A stretch of 36,590 nt of DNA from an uncultured Bacilli bacterium (GTDB lineage Bacteria; Bacillota_I; Bacilli_A; RF39; UBA660), in the NCBI GenBank assembly GCA_947589495.1, contig CANQAK010000007.1:1-36590 (forward strand), read 5' to 3'. The position numbers were made by a program, and so were the translations under genes. The notes under the pieces are model-generated. The model made no database searches. It was not told where the DNA came from and saw nothing but the letters and a program-made list of their open reading frames with translations. Shown here piece after piece: positions 1-10,635 of this stretch (the first letter of the stretch is position 1; each line of letters starts with the position of its first letter).

Positions 1-354
1 GAAATAGTAAAGGAAGTGAGTGAAGAAGTGTTTATATTAAATGAAGATGGATCATATACAAGAACAATAAGTATAGAGGAGGAAAATAGAATAATCCAAA
101 AACAAAGAGAGGAACTTGCATATGAAAGAGGAGAACAAAAAGGAGAATTAAAAGGAAAGAAAGAAGGAGAGATGATAGGAGAATTAAAAGGTAAAAAAAT
201 AGGTGAAAAAATAGGAATTGAAATTGGAATAGAACAAACAAAAATAAAAACAGCTATAAAAATGTTAAAAAGAAATATGTCCATTGAAGACATATCAGAA
301 ATAACAAACTTATCTAAAAAAGAAATAAATGGATTGGTAAAAAAAGCAATGTAA
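1..354 (+). CDS. C-terminal part of an Rpn/PD-(D/E)XK transposase-like family nuclease (5'-truncated by window edge)
   Basis: Frame is open from base 1 (EIVKEVSEEVF...). Gly/Lys/Glu repeat 'KGELKGKKEGEMIGELKGKKIGEKIG' followed by 'IKMLKRNMSIEDISEITNLSKKEI' is the typical C-terminus of this family. Confidence 0.6.
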   Translation, partial: EIVKEVSEEVFILNEDGSYTRTISIEEENRIIQKQREELAYERGEQKGELKGKKEGEMIGELKGKKIGEKIGIEIGIEQTKIKTAIKMLKRNMSIEDISEITNLSKKEINGLVKKAM

Positions 355-585
355 AATATTTAAATTATTATTTATATCAAAAGATAAATTTGTCTTAATA
401 ATGAATATATATTATTGTGTGTTGTACTAAAAAAATTGGTTGAAAAAGTGCAAAAAGATAGATTAAATCTTTACTTTTTGAATAGTTTATAATATAATTA
501 AATAGAAGTTTTTACTTAGATTAAAAAGTTTTCCGATTTTTATCTCAGTTAAAACCGATTAGTAAAATAGAAAGGAAAGAAAATA

Positions 586-855
586 ATGGCTTTATGTAAA
601 GAAGAAAAGGCAAAGATTATTAAAGAATTTGCTAAGAATGAAAAAGATTGTGGTTCTGCAGAAGTTCAAATAGCAATATTAACAAAAGAAATCAATGATT
701 TAACAGAACATATGAAAGAACACAAACATGATTATCATTCAAAAAGAGGCTTACTTATGAAAGTTGGTCGTAGAAAAAAACTATTAAGTTATTTAAAAGA
801 TAATGATGTAGTAAGTTACAGAAATGTAATTCAAAAATTAAATTTAAGAAAATAA
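586..855 (+). CDS. rpsO: 30S ribosomal protein S15
   Basis: Protein 'DCGSAEVQIAILTKEINDLTEHMKEHKHDYHSKRGLLMKVGRRKKLLSYL' is classic S15; followed by pnp. Confidence 0.97.
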   Translation: MALCKEEKAKIIKEFAKNEKDCGSAEVQIAILTKEINDLTEHMKEHKHDYHSKRGLLMKVGRRKKLLSYLKDNDVVSYRNVIQKLNLRK

Positions 856-904
856 CAAAGGGCACTATTTTTTAGTGTCTTTTTTATTAAAAGGAGGAGG
901 ATAG

Positions 905-3061
905 ATGATGAAAAAAGTATTTGAATTAGATTTTTTTGGAAGAAAAATAGTAGTAGAGCATGGAGAACTTGCTAAACAAGCTCATGGTGCTGTCTTAGTA
1001 AGATTTGATGATACAGTTATTCTTAGTACATCAGTTGTCTCAAAAAATGCTAATTTACTTTCTGATTTTTTCCCATTAACAGTCTTATACAACGAAAAAT
1101 TATATTCAGTTGGTAAAATCCCTGGTGGTTTTATTAAAAGAGAAGGAAGACCTACTGACAATGCTACATTAGCAGCAAGAATGATTGATAGACCAATGCG
1201 TCCTTTATTTCCAGAAGATTTCCGAAATGAAGTTCAAATCGTTAATACTGTTTTAAGTGTTGATCAAGATAATTCTCCAGAATTAACAGCATTATTTGGC
1301 TCTAGTTTAGCAACATGTATTAGTAAAATCCCATTTAATGGTCCAGTAGCAGCAGTTAAAGTAGGAAGAGTAGATGGAAAATTTATTATTAATCCAACCG
1401 TAGCCCAATTAGAAAAAAGTGATATTGATTTAACAGTAGCAGGAACTATGGATGCCATAAATATGGTAGAAGCTGGTGCTAAAGAAGTTGAAGAAAGTGT
1501 TATGTTAGATGCTTTATTGTTTGGACATGAAGCGATAAAAAAATTAGTAGAGTTTGAAAACCAAATTATTGCAGAAATTGGCGAAGAAAAGATGGATTAT
1601 CCAAAATTGGAAATTTCTGATGAATTAAGAAATGAGATAGAAAGTCTTTGTAAAGATAAATTAAATGAAGCTTTAAGAATTAAAGAAAAGCAAAAAATGT
1701 ATGAAGAGATTAATAATATAAAGGAAGGTATTTTAGAAAAATACCGTACTGAAAATGAAGATGAATTAAAACCAGAAGAATTAAATGAATTGTTAATGAA
1801 AGTTTCACTAGTATTTGAAAATATTCAATATTCTGTTTTTAGAAAAATTGTTGTTGATGAAAAAATTCGAATTGATGGACGAAAAATGGATGAAATAAGA
1901 CCAATTAGTGCTAGTATTGATATTTTACCTAGAACTCATGGTTCAGCTCTATTTACAAGAGGGGAAACTCAAAGTTTATCAATTACAACATTAGGAGCTT
2001 TAGGTGAATCACAACTTTTAGATGGTTTATCTATTGAAGAAGAAAAAAGATTTATGCTTCATTATAATTTTCCTCAATTTAGTGTTGGAGAAACAGGAAG
2101 ATATGGAAGCCCTGGAAGAAGAGAAATTGGTCATGGTGCTTTAGGAGAAAGAGCTTTATTACAAGTAATTCCTTCTGAAGAAGAATTTCCATATACAATA
2201 AGAGTTGTATCAGAAATATTAGAAAGTAATGGTTCATCAAGCCAAGCAAGTATTTGTGCAGGATGTCTTTCTTTAATGGCTGCCGGTGTACCAATAAAAG
2301 CTCCAGTAGCAGGTATTGCTATGGGACTTATTACCAATAATAATAAATATACAATTTTAACAGACATTCAAGGTATGGAAGACCATTTAGGAGATATGGA
2401 TTTTAAAGTAGCAGGTACTAGAAAAGGTATATGTGCTTTACAAATGGATATTAAAATTGATGGTGTTAATAAAAAAATATTAAAAGAAGCATTAGAACAA
2501 GCTAAAAAAGCCCGTATGCAAATTCTTGATTTATTTGAGACAGTAATTAAAGAACCTCGAAAAGAATTAAGTAAATATGCTCCAAAAATTGAAACATTTA
2601 ATATTTCTCCAGAAAAAATTAAAGATGTTATTGGTCGTGGAGGAGAAACTATTACTAAAATTATTTTAGATGCTAGTAATGTTAAAACTGTCAACGATAA
2701 AGAAGCTGTAAAAGTTGATTTAGAAGATGATGGTAGAGTAATTATATATCATCATGATGCAGAAATTATTCATAAAACAAGAGAAATGATTGAAAGCGTT
2801 GTAAGAGAAGTTGAAACAGGAAAAATTTATACGGGTAAAGTTGTTAAAGTTGAAGATTTTGGTTGTTTTGTTGAATTATGGCCTGGTTGTGAAGGAATGG
2901 TTCATGTTTCTCAAATGGATACAAAAAGAGTTAAAAAACCAAGTGATTTATTTAAAGTTGGAGATGAAATAATTGTTAAAGCTTTAGGCTATGACAATCG
3001 AGGACGTTTAAATTTATCAAGAAAAGATGCTTTAAAAAAAGAGGAAGAAATAAAAGATTAA
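905..3061 (+). CDS. pnp: Polyribonucleotide nucleotidyltransferase (PNPase)
   Basis: 718 aa with [42 protein letters not shown] (KH) and C-terminal S1 domain. Confidence 0.97.
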   Translation: MMKKVFELDFFGRKIVVEHGELAKQAHGAVLVRFDDTVILSTSVVSKNANLLSDFFPLTVLYNEKLYSVGKIPGGFIKREGRPTDNATLAARMIDRPMRPLFPEDFRNEVQIVNTVLSVDQDNSPELTALFGSSLATCISKIPFNGPVAAVKVGRVDGKFIINPTVAQLEKSDIDLTVAGTMDAINMVEAGAKEVEESVMLDALLFGHEAIKKLVEFENQIIAEIGEEKMDYPKLEISDELRNEIESLCKDKLNEALRIKEKQKMYEEINNIKEGILEKYRTENEDELKPEELNELLMKVSLVFENIQYSVFRKIVVDEKIRIDGRKMDEIRPISASIDILPRTHGSALFTRGETQSLSITTLGALGESQLLDGLSIEEEKRFMLHYNFPQFSVGETGRYGSPGRREIGHGALGERALLQVIPSEEEFPYTIRVVSEILESNGSSSQASICAGCLSLMAAGVPIKAPVAGIAMGLITNNNKYTILTDIQGMEDHLGDMDFKVAGTRKGICALQMDIKIDGVNKKILKEALEQAKKARMQILDLFETVIKEPRKELSKYAPKIETFNISPEKIKDVIGRGGETITKIILDASNVKTVNDKEAVKVDLEDDGRVIIYHHDAEIIHKTREMIESVVREVETGKIYTGKVVKVEDFGCFVELWPGCEGMVHVSQMDTKRVKKPSDLFKVGDEIIVKALGYDNRGRLNLSRKDALKKEEEIKD

Positions 3062-3093
3062 GAATAAAATAAAAGTAGAAGGAGTAAAGAAGT

Positions 3094-3834
3094 ATGGATT
3101 TATTTTATATTATTTTAATTATTATAGTTGTTATTATTTTAGCGTCAATTAAGCAAATTAATGAATATGAAAGGGGAGTAAAGTTTCGTTTTGGTAAATT
3201 TGTTAAAGTTTTAACACCAGGATGGAAGTTAGTATTACCAATTTTTGAATCATATCGTAAAGTTGATATTAGAACAAAAGCAGTTGATGTTCCAAGTCAA
3301 GAAGCTATTACAAAAGATAATGTATCAGTTCAAATTAATGCTGTTATTTATTATAAGTTATTTGATGCGTCTAAAGCTATATTAGCGGTTGAAAATTTCT
3401 ATTATGCTGTTGGTCAACTTGCTCAAACAACAATGCGTAATGTTGTCGGTTCTGTATCTTTAGATGAACTTTTAGCAGAAAGAGATAAAATTAGTACAGA
3501 AATTTGTAAAATTATTGATGATGCTACTGATCCTTGGGGAATAAAAGTAGAAAATGTTGAATTAAAAGATGTATCTTTACCAGAAGATATGAAAAGAGTT
3601 TTAGCTATTGCTGCTGAAGCCGAAAGAGAAAAATTAGCAGTTGTTACTAAAGCTAAAGGAGAAGTTGAAGCTTCAAATAATTTAGCTAAAGCTGCTGATA
3701 TTATGGCTAAAACTCCTGGAGCAATGCATTTAAGAACACTTTCTACTTTAAGTGATATAAGTAGTGATAAATCTAATACCGTGGTAGTTTGCTTACCAGT
3801 TGAAGTTTTAGAAGCAATGAAAGGGAAAAAGTAG
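3094..3834 (+). CDS. SPFH/Band 7 (slipin/stomatin-like) membrane protein
   Basis: N-terminal TM; 'INEYERGVKFRFGKFVKVLTPGWKLVLPIFESYRKVDIRTKAVDVPSQEAITKDNVSVQINAVIYYKL' typical of slipin. Confidence 0.92.
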   Translation: MDLFYIILIIIVVIILASIKQINEYERGVKFRFGKFVKVLTPGWKLVLPIFESYRKVDIRTKAVDVPSQEAITKDNVSVQINAVIYYKLFDASKAILAVENFYYAVGQLAQTTMRNVVGSVSLDELLAERDKISTEICKIIDDATDPWGIKVENVELKDVSLPEDMKRVLAIAAEAEREKLAVVTKAKGEVEASNNLAKAADIMAKTPGAMHLRTLSTLSDISSDKSNTVVVCLPVEVLEAMKGKK

Positions 3835-3856
3835 TTAATACTTTTTTTCATTTATC

Positions 3857-4537
3857 ATGAAAAAGGATAAATTACAAATTATATATGAAGATAAATATTT
3901 AATAGTAGTTAATAAAAAAAGTGGTATACTTACTATTTCTACAGATAAAGAAAAAGAGAATACTTTGTATTCAAAAGTAAAAGAATATTTAAAAAAACAA
4001 AATAAAAATAATAAAGTATTTATTGTTCATAGATTAGATAAAGATACAAGTGGTTTAGTAATATTTGCTAAAAGTATGCAAATAAAAAAGATCTTACAAG
4101 ATAATTGGAATAAAGTTATAAGAAAATATGTTGGTATAGTTAATGGTATAATTCCTAAAGAAAAAGATGTTATTAAAAATTTTTTAGCTGAAAATAAAAT
4201 GCACTATGTTTATTGTACAAATAATAAAAAAGGAAAGTTAGCTATAACTGAATATATAAAACTTGATAGTAATAAAAAATATAGTTTATTGTTAATAAAT
4301 ATTTTAACGGGAAGAAAACATCAAATAAGAGTACAATTAAGTGATTTAGGTTATCCTTTAGTTGGAGATACTAAATATTCTAAAATAAAAAATAAAGGTA
4401 TTAAAAGATTATATTTACATGCTATTTATTTAGAATTTCCACATCCAATAACTAAAGAAATAATTAAATTAAAGACAGAAATTCCTTCTTCGTTTGATGG
4501 TTTACTAACATTCAAAAAAAGTTTTACTGACATTTAG
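3857..4537 (+). CDS. RluA-family RNA pseudouridine synthase
   Basis: 'VHRLDKDTSGLVIFAKS' and 'LLTGRKHQIRVQLSDLGYPLVGDTKY' motifs. Confidence 0.92.
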   Translation: MKKDKLQIIYEDKYLIVVNKKSGILTISTDKEKENTLYSKVKEYLKKQNKNNKVFIVHRLDKDTSGLVIFAKSMQIKKILQDNWNKVIRKYVGIVNGIIPKEKDVIKNFLAENKMHYVYCTNNKKGKLAITEYIKLDSNKKYSLLLINILTGRKHQIRVQLSDLGYPLVGDTKYSKIKNKGIKRLYLHAIYLEFPHPITKEIIKLKTEIPSSFDGLLTFKKSFTDI

Positions 4538-4548
4538 TAAAGCTTTTT

Positions 4549-5628
4549 TTAGTATTCCATAATATATAAATCATAATATTCATCATAAGTTAATCCTGAT
4601 TCATAAACACTTGTTGCTATATTTCCTAAATATCTTAAATGCCATGGCTCTTCAATATAACCTGTAATAGGAATACCACTTTTTGTATATCGAACAATAA
4701 AACCATATTTATAAGAATTATTTAATAACCAGTTATAATCTTTATCATCTAATCTTTTACCTTCTACATTGGGATCATTTAAATCAACTGCTAATCCTAA
4801 TTGATGCTCAGAAGAACCAGGGCGAGCAGAGTATGTATCAGATTTACTAATTCCATCTCTTAAAACATAATTAGTATATAACATATTTTGAAAAGCATAA
4901 GATCGGTAAGCTGTAGTACTTTCTATAGTAATACCTTCTTCCAAAGCTTTTTTAATTAGTTTTTCATATGCTATAGAAGCTTCTTTAACCATAGAAGCAT
5001 CTTTATTATCAAAAAGAGGAACTAAATCTTTAGGAACATAATTTTCATCTAAAAAGTGATATTTATTAACTAAAGCAGTTATGCTATCAGGGTTGCTAAC
5101 TAAAGTAGTATAACTATAAAATTTATTATCTAAACCAATATTGACATAAGTAACTACTGTTTGTAAATCTCTATTAGTTTTTTCTAAATAATCTTTATAT
5201 CTATGTAACTTATTAATATCAAAATTTTTAATACCAATATAATCACTAAAGTCATCTTGTTTTTGAATATTTAAAAGTATTTCTTGATTTTTACTACTTA
5301 ATTTAAATATATTATTTATTTCTTTAGCATTATAACCTTTATTTAAATAAGTATTAACTTTATCTAAAAAATTATCTGTTTCAATATAATCAATTTGTAA
5401 ATATTCATTTAAATATAAATTATTAAATTTATCTGACTTTAAAAATTCATCTAATGTTTTAGAATATTCTTTTTGATATATTTCTTTTAATTTATTAACA
5501 TTAATAGTTTTTTGAGATTCAGTACTATAACTTTTTTTAGAACTAAAATTGTTTTTTATTCCCCAAAAAATTACAATAATCATAATAATAATTACAAGAC
5601 TAAATATTAAAAGCTTCTTTTTTTTCAT
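4549..5628 (-). CDS. D-alanyl-D-alanine carboxypeptidase, VanY/M15 family
   Basis: 'AYRSYAFQNMLYTNYV', 'SARPGSSEHQLGLAVDLND', 'EPWHLRYLG' zinc peptidase motifs; N-terminal TM. Confidence 0.92.
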   Translation of the reverse strand: MKKKKLLIFSLVIIIMIIVIFWGIKNNFSSKKSYSTESQKTINVNKLKEIYQKEYSKTLDEFLKSDKFNNLYLNEYLQIDYIETDNFLDKVNTYLNKGYNAKEINNIFKLSSKNQEILLNIQKQDDFSDYIGIKNFDINKLHRYKDYLEKTNRDLQTVVTYVNIGLDNKFYSYTTLVSNPDSITALVNKYHFLDENYVPKDLVPLFDNKDASMVKEASIAYEKLIKKALEEGITIESTTAYRSYAFQNMLYTNYVLRDGISKSDTYSARPGSSEHQLGLAVDLNDPNVEGKRLDDKDYNWLLNNSYKYGFIVRYTKSGIPITGYIEEPWHLRYLGNIATSVYESGLTYDEYYDLYIMEY

Positions 5629-5691
5629 AAAATTAAAACCTCTATTAATATTATATCTTATTTAATAAAAAATAATATTTAAAAAAACTGA

Positions 5692-7749
5692 TTATTTTTC
5701 GTAATCAGTTTTATTTGTTGTATTACTACTATTTACAGTAACATTTCTTGTTTGACCAGTTCTTTCCCATCCAGGAATTGATTCTTGAGTACTCCATTTG
5801 TATCTATATTTAGTTACTTGTTTAGTAGTTTTATCAGCCTTTATAGTTTGAGTATTTCCTTTTGTACATCTAGCTGTAGAACCAGCTCCAACTTTAGTAT
5901 AACCATCTGGACAAATGTATGATACATCTTTAGTTGCATTTTTAGTAATTGTTTCACTTGCAATACATTTATTTCCAACTTTAGCTGAATTATTTGGACA
6001 AATAGGATCTACAGTTTTTTCAGAAGAAGTACTATTTGTTTGAGTACATTTAATATTTGTACCACTTCCAGTTTTTGTATAACCATCTGGACAAATAGGA
6101 TCTCCATAAGTAGTTTTAGGAGTTGAGGTATTTTTTATACAAGAATCTCCACTTTTTGTATATCCATCTGGACAAATTGTATTTTTACTATCAACACTTA
6201 TAGTACCAGTTTCTTTTGTACATGTACTACCATTACTATTATATCCACTAGGACAAATAGGACTTGCTGATGTTGACTTAGTAGTAGGTACTGATTTTGT
6301 ACATTTTTTATTTGTACCACTACCACCTTGATCAGTGTAACCACTAGGGCATACATATACAGCAGTTGCCCATACATCAGTATATGATGAACCAGAACAA
6401 TAATATTTATAATATGTTCTTGTACATCCTCTATAAGATGAACATGCTTCAGTATATGAACCACTATACTTACAACCGTTATAATAACTGCCATGATATA
6501 TTGTATAAGATTTGTAATAACTACTTGATGAGTAAACACGACATTTACCATTTCCTAAATTTGTTCCTTTACTACAAGAGTAATATGAGAATACAGGACT
6601 AGCACTTTGAGTAGTGTAACTTGTACTTGATCCAGTACATTTAGTATTTGCACCACTACCACTTTTTGTATATCCACTAGGACAAATAAAGTCTGCAGTT
6701 TCAGTTTTAGTAGTATTTGTTTCTTTAGCACACATTGAATTATTATATTTTGTATAACCATCTGGACAAATAGGACTAGTTGTTTCTTTTTTAGTTTCAT
6801 ATTCTGTTTTAGAACATTTAATATTTGCGCCACTTCCAGTTTTTGTATAACCATCTGGACAAACAGGATCAGTAGTTAAAGTTTTTGATGATACATCAGT
6901 TTTAGTACATTTTATACTAGAACCACTACCAGATTTAGTATAACCATTTGGACAAACAGGATCAACTGTATCACTTGCTTCTTTAATACATTTAGAACTT
7001 CCACCAATACCAACTTTTGTATATCCTTCCGGACATAAATATTTAACATTAGTAGTAACTCTTATATTTGATGAATCATCTTTTATACAAATGCTACCAC
7101 TTTTTGTATATCCACTAGGACAACTATAAACACTTTCAGTAGTACTATAAGCTTGTCTAAATTGATATTCTATAGCAACATCTTTATCTTTACCACTAAT
7201 TTCTTCTTCATTAGTTAAAGTATTTTTACAATTTCCTTGAACACATAATTGATTACATCCAAGTTCTTCTGTAGTTTTAGCAACTTCTTGTCCACAAACT
7301 AGAGTAGTAGACATATGATATGTTCCATTTTCATTAGTTACTAATACGTAACTTGCTTCTGTATCACAAGTTGAATTGTTTTTATATGAAAATGGTATAA
7401 TTAATCCTTTATCAATTAATTCTTGTAAAGTATATTTTAATGAATTACCATTTTCAGGAAGTTCACTAATTAAGAAATATTCTTTAGCAGTATCATGAAA
7501 ATAACGATAATTATTTATATAACTTTCTGAATATGCATCTGGATTAGTTATTGTTCCACTGTTAATAGTACTATTTTGATTATTATTAGAATTATTTGAA
7601 TAATCTACATCTAAATTATTGCTAGGATTAGTATTTCTTGTAAATAACCATACAATAAAGAAGATAACTAAAACAACTAAAACAATTAATAATCCTTTTT
7701 TAATAATATTAGTCCAATCAAATTTTCTTCTAGGTTCTTCTACATACAT
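5692..7749 (-). CDS. Membrane-anchored Cys-rich tandem-repeat protein (CPxGYTK...KC repeats)
   Basis: N-terminal TM (GLLIVLVVLVIFFIVWLF) then roughly a dozen 'xCPDGYTKxGSGxxIKCTKT' units of ~30 aa. Confidence 0.8.
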   Translation of the reverse strand: MYVEEPRRKFDWTNIIKKGLLIVLVVLVIFFIVWLFTRNTNPSNNLDVDYSNNSNNNQNSTINSGTITNPDAYSESYINNYRYFHDTAKEYFLISELPENGNSLKYTLQELIDKGLIIPFSYKNNSTCDTEASYVLVTNENGTYHMSTTLVCGQEVAKTTEELGCNQLCVQGNCKNTLTNEEEISGKDKDVAIEYQFRQAYSTTESVYSCPSGYTKSGSICIKDDSSNIRVTTNVKYLCPEGYTKVGIGGSSKCIKEASDTVDPVCPNGYTKSGSGSSIKCTKTDVSSKTLTTDPVCPDGYTKTGSGANIKCSKTEYETKKETTSPICPDGYTKYNNSMCAKETNTTKTETADFICPSGYTKSGSGANTKCTGSSTSYTTQSASPVFSYYSCSKGTNLGNGKCRVYSSSSYYKSYTIYHGSYYNGCKYSGSYTEACSSYRGCTRTYYKYYCSGSSYTDVWATAVYVCPSGYTDQGGSGTNKKCTKSVPTTKSTSASPICPSGYNSNGSTCTKETGTISVDSKNTICPDGYTKSGDSCIKNTSTPKTTYGDPICPDGYTKTGSGTNIKCTQTNSTSSEKTVDPICPNNSAKVGNKCIASETITKNATKDVSYICPDGYTKVGAGSTARCTKGNTQTIKADKTTKQVTKYRYKWSTQESIPGWERTGQTRNVTVNSSNTTNKTDYEK

Positions 7750-9731
7750 TGATAATCACCTCCAAGTGTAAGGGCTTCACCACAAATATTTTTAAATTCA
7801 GGCCCTTCTAAGGCTGTTGTCATTAAGTATTGTAAATTTTCCCAACTATATAAATATTCTTCTGATACAAATACTGGATACAATGGTGCAACAAATGAAT
7901 TATAACCAATATACCAATCAAAATAATCATTTAATATTGCATCATTATTAAATTCTTCATCATCTGTTAAAGCAGAAGGTTCATTAGTGTAACCATTTAA
8001 TGATGTAGCAAAAATATTAATATAGTTATATACATCTAATTTATGATTATCATTATCTGGTTCAGTTAATATAGCTTGAGTCATAGTACCTAGTCTTGTT
8101 AAGAACTTATCCATATCTGAACCATCTTTTGCAAAATATTGTAAAGCATTTAATTTATTAATATCTTCTTCAGTAGTAGCACCAAATAAATAATTATCTA
8201 CTATTCTATTAAATGAAGTATTAAATGATTGAGCTAAACTTGCATTATCTTGTGTGAATAATTCTTTTTTATCAAGAGCCATTACTATTTCCACTATTTG
8301 ATTAATAGCAGCATCATCATAAAAGTTAGTTGATTGAATTAAATATGCACGATTAACGTAATCAACAGCTTCCTCATTAGTAATATTAAATACACTTCTT
8401 GCATTTTCATAGTCTTCTAAATAATTTAAATTAAATTCTTTAACTGTTGCATAATTTTCTACTGTAGCTATATAAGGCATGCTTAATAAACTTTGAATTA
8501 CATCTTCATTAAAGTTTTCATCCATTAATTTAGCATAATATTCATCATAACCTAATTCTTTTAAAGATTTTACATTACTAGATAATTCTTCTTCTATTTC
8601 TTTAGATGGAGTAGGTGTAACCCAATCTTCTTCTAAACTATCAGCAATTTCAATGTTATCAATTGAACTATTATATTCAATATTTTCTGTTAAATTTTCA
8701 TCATCTTTTACATTTTTACTATCGTTTTTATTATCTTTTTTAAAAGCATGAACAATACCTGTGATAGCAATAGCACCAACTAAAGTTAATGCAACACCAC
8801 CAATAATTAATTTTGATTTATTATTATTTTCAGTTATTTCTTCATTATTATTTAATTTTTCCATCTTTGCAATTAATTTAGCTAATTTGTTTTTAAATCC
8901 TTCTAATTCCAAAGCATTTAATGTTTCAAAAATTTCACTATTAATATAGTTATATTTTTCATCTAAATCATTTAAATATTTATTAATAAGTACTAATTTA
9001 ACTTTTTCTTTTAATGATAATTTATCTTTATCTTGTAATTCATCATATTTTTCATTCAAGCTATCTCTTAAAGAATTAGCCTTTTTTACCATTTCACATA
9101 TTTCACTTATTAATTCATCTTTTTCTTCATTAGTTTCAGCTTCTATATTTTCTTCATTATCTTCAATATCTTCTGTTTCAATGTTTTCATTATTTTCTTC
9201 AATTTCTATATCATCTTTGTTTTCAACATTTTCTTTAACTTCAACATTATCTTCATTATCTTTATTATTTGTTCTATTAGGAATACTTTCATTTAATCCA
9301 GTTTTACTTAAATTTTCCATATCTTCAACTAATCGTTTAAAAAAATCTTTGAATTTTGATAATGAATCAATATCGTCTTCTTTTAAATTATTACTATTAT
9401 TAACAAAAATATCAAATGTTTCTAATATTGATGTAATAGCATTTAATTTAATTTTTTCATTTTTTGTTAACTTTTCTTTCTTTTCTAATTTTTCTTTTTG
9501 ATCTTTTAAGGTACTTTTTGCTAAACCTGCAACATTAATTAAACCACTAATTTCTTTTTTTAAATTTTCACACTTTTCACAATTATCCAATTCAGCTGTA
9601 AGATTTTTTCTGAATTCTTCTGCATTAGCAATTGCTGATTCAATTGTTGAATCAATGTCATCAACCTCATCAAAAAGTCCAAATTCATTTAAATTATCAA
9701 TAACATTATTTTTATTTTTATTTTTTTCCAT
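7740..9731 (-). CDS. Hypothetical single-TM protein with long acidic/coiled-coil N-terminal region
   Basis: 663 aa; charged E/N/K-rich N-terminus, TM 'LIIGGVALTLVGAIAITGIVHAF'; overlaps start of the repeat-protein gene by ~10 bp, so probably co-transcribed. Confidence 0.7.
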   Translation of the reverse strand: MEKNKNKNNVIDNLNEFGLFDEVDDIDSTIESAIANAEEFRKNLTAELDNCEKCENLKKEISGLINVAGLAKSTLKDQKEKLEKKEKLTKNEKIKLNAITSILETFDIFVNNSNNLKEDDIDSLSKFKDFFKRLVEDMENLSKTGLNESIPNRTNNKDNEDNVEVKENVENKDDIEIEENNENIETEDIEDNEENIEAETNEEKDELISEICEMVKKANSLRDSLNEKYDELQDKDKLSLKEKVKLVLINKYLNDLDEKYNYINSEIFETLNALELEGFKNKLAKLIAKMEKLNNNEEITENNNKSKLIIGGVALTLVGAIAITGIVHAFKKDNKNDSKNVKDDENLTENIEYNSSIDNIEIADSLEEDWVTPTPSKEIEEELSSNVKSLKELGYDEYYAKLMDENFNEDVIQSLLSMPYIATVENYATVKEFNLNYLEDYENARSVFNITNEEAVDYVNRAYLIQSTNFYDDAAINQIVEIVMALDKKELFTQDNASLAQSFNTSFNRIVDNYLFGATTEEDINKLNALQYFAKDGSDMDKFLTRLGTMTQAILTEPDNDNHKLDVYNYINIFATSLNGYTNEPSALTDDEEFNNDAILNDYFDWYIGYNSFVAPLYPVFVSEEYLYSWENLQYLMTTALEGPEFKNICGEALTLGGDYQCM

Positions 9732-9845
9732 AAAAAATTCCCCCTGAATATGGCGTCTATAATAGCACTTTCTTTGAATTTTGTCAATAGTATGTCAATA
9801 ATATTAAAAAGCAGTAGGAATTCTACTACTTAAATTTGAGATTCG

Positions 9846-10340
9846 TTAATCTATTTTACCAAGTAACCAATCTACAGAAACATTGAATTTTTTAGCAAAT
9901 TCGTAAATAAAAGTAGTTGATACTAAATATCTCCCTCTTTCATAGTCGCACCATACAGAAGGGGAAGTATTAAGAAATTTTGCTAATTTTGTTTGTGTAT
10001 AATTGTTTTCTTGACGAATTTGTCGAAGTCTTTTTCTTGTCCTCTCAATATCAATGGCCGGTTGGGAATTAATGTATTGTTTTTTATTGGTAAGCCCAAG
10101 TGTATAATCGATAGAGACATTAAAATAATTAGCAAAGTCATTTAACCTTTTTAAAGGAATGACATTAAATTTATTTTCAAGAACTGCATAAGTTGATCTT
10201 GATATTCCCATGGCTTCAGCAATTTCTTTTTGTTTTGTGTCGCAGGATTCCCGAATCTCTTTCATCCTTTCAATCATTTTTTCGCTGACCACCAAATTCA
10301 TTTTATTTGATTTCTGTGGCAAAACCCGAAAACGTTGCAA
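9846..10340 (-). CDS. XRE-family regulator with two tandem helix-turn-helix domains
   Basis: 'TKQKEIAEAMGISRSTYAVLENKFNVIPLKRLNDFANYFNVSIDYTLGL' and 'YTQTKLAKFLNTSPSVWCDYERGRYLVSTTFIYEFAKKFNVSVDWLLG'. True start may be the internal Met (MNLVVSEKM). Confidence 0.88.
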   Translation of the reverse strand: MQRFRVLPQKSNKMNLVVSEKMIERMKEIRESCDTKQKEIAEAMGISRSTYAVLENKFNVIPLKRLNDFANYFNVSIDYTLGLTNKKQYINSQPAIDIERTRKRLRQIRQENNYTQTKLAKFLNTSPSVWCDYERGRYLVSTTFIYEFAKKFNVSVDWLLGKID

Positions 10341-10635
10341 ATGCCGAAATAAAGTGGTTTCTAGCTTATTTATTTTGTAAATTAGATGTTTTATTATTTA
10401 TATATAGTAGGTAATAAAATATGACAAAATTTTTAAAAAAAACATATAAAAAAATCCTACTTAATAAATAAGTATCTTAAAATTTTAATCAGTATTTACA
10501 ACTGTACAATTGATTGAGACTTTTATTGGGATATTTTTATGAACTAGATAATTAATTGCTAAGTATAATCTATAAAAAAATATATCATTATTTTATATTT
10601 AATGCAATGTTTATGAGTAAAGAAGGAGAGTTAAA

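Noticed and set aside
1264-2694. Minus-strand ORFs inside pnp and at 3423-3851
   Set aside because: Antisense to well-conserved pnp and slipin genes; no independent support.
6198-6854. ORFs 6198-6551(-), 6555-6854(-), 6366-6602(+)
   Set aside because: Alternate-frame/antisense shadows of the repeat-protein gene with low-complexity translation.
5692-7749. CRISPR-like periodic repeats
   Set aside because: Repeats are imperfect, ~90 bp, and in a single open reading frame encoding CPxGYT modules; they are protein repeats.
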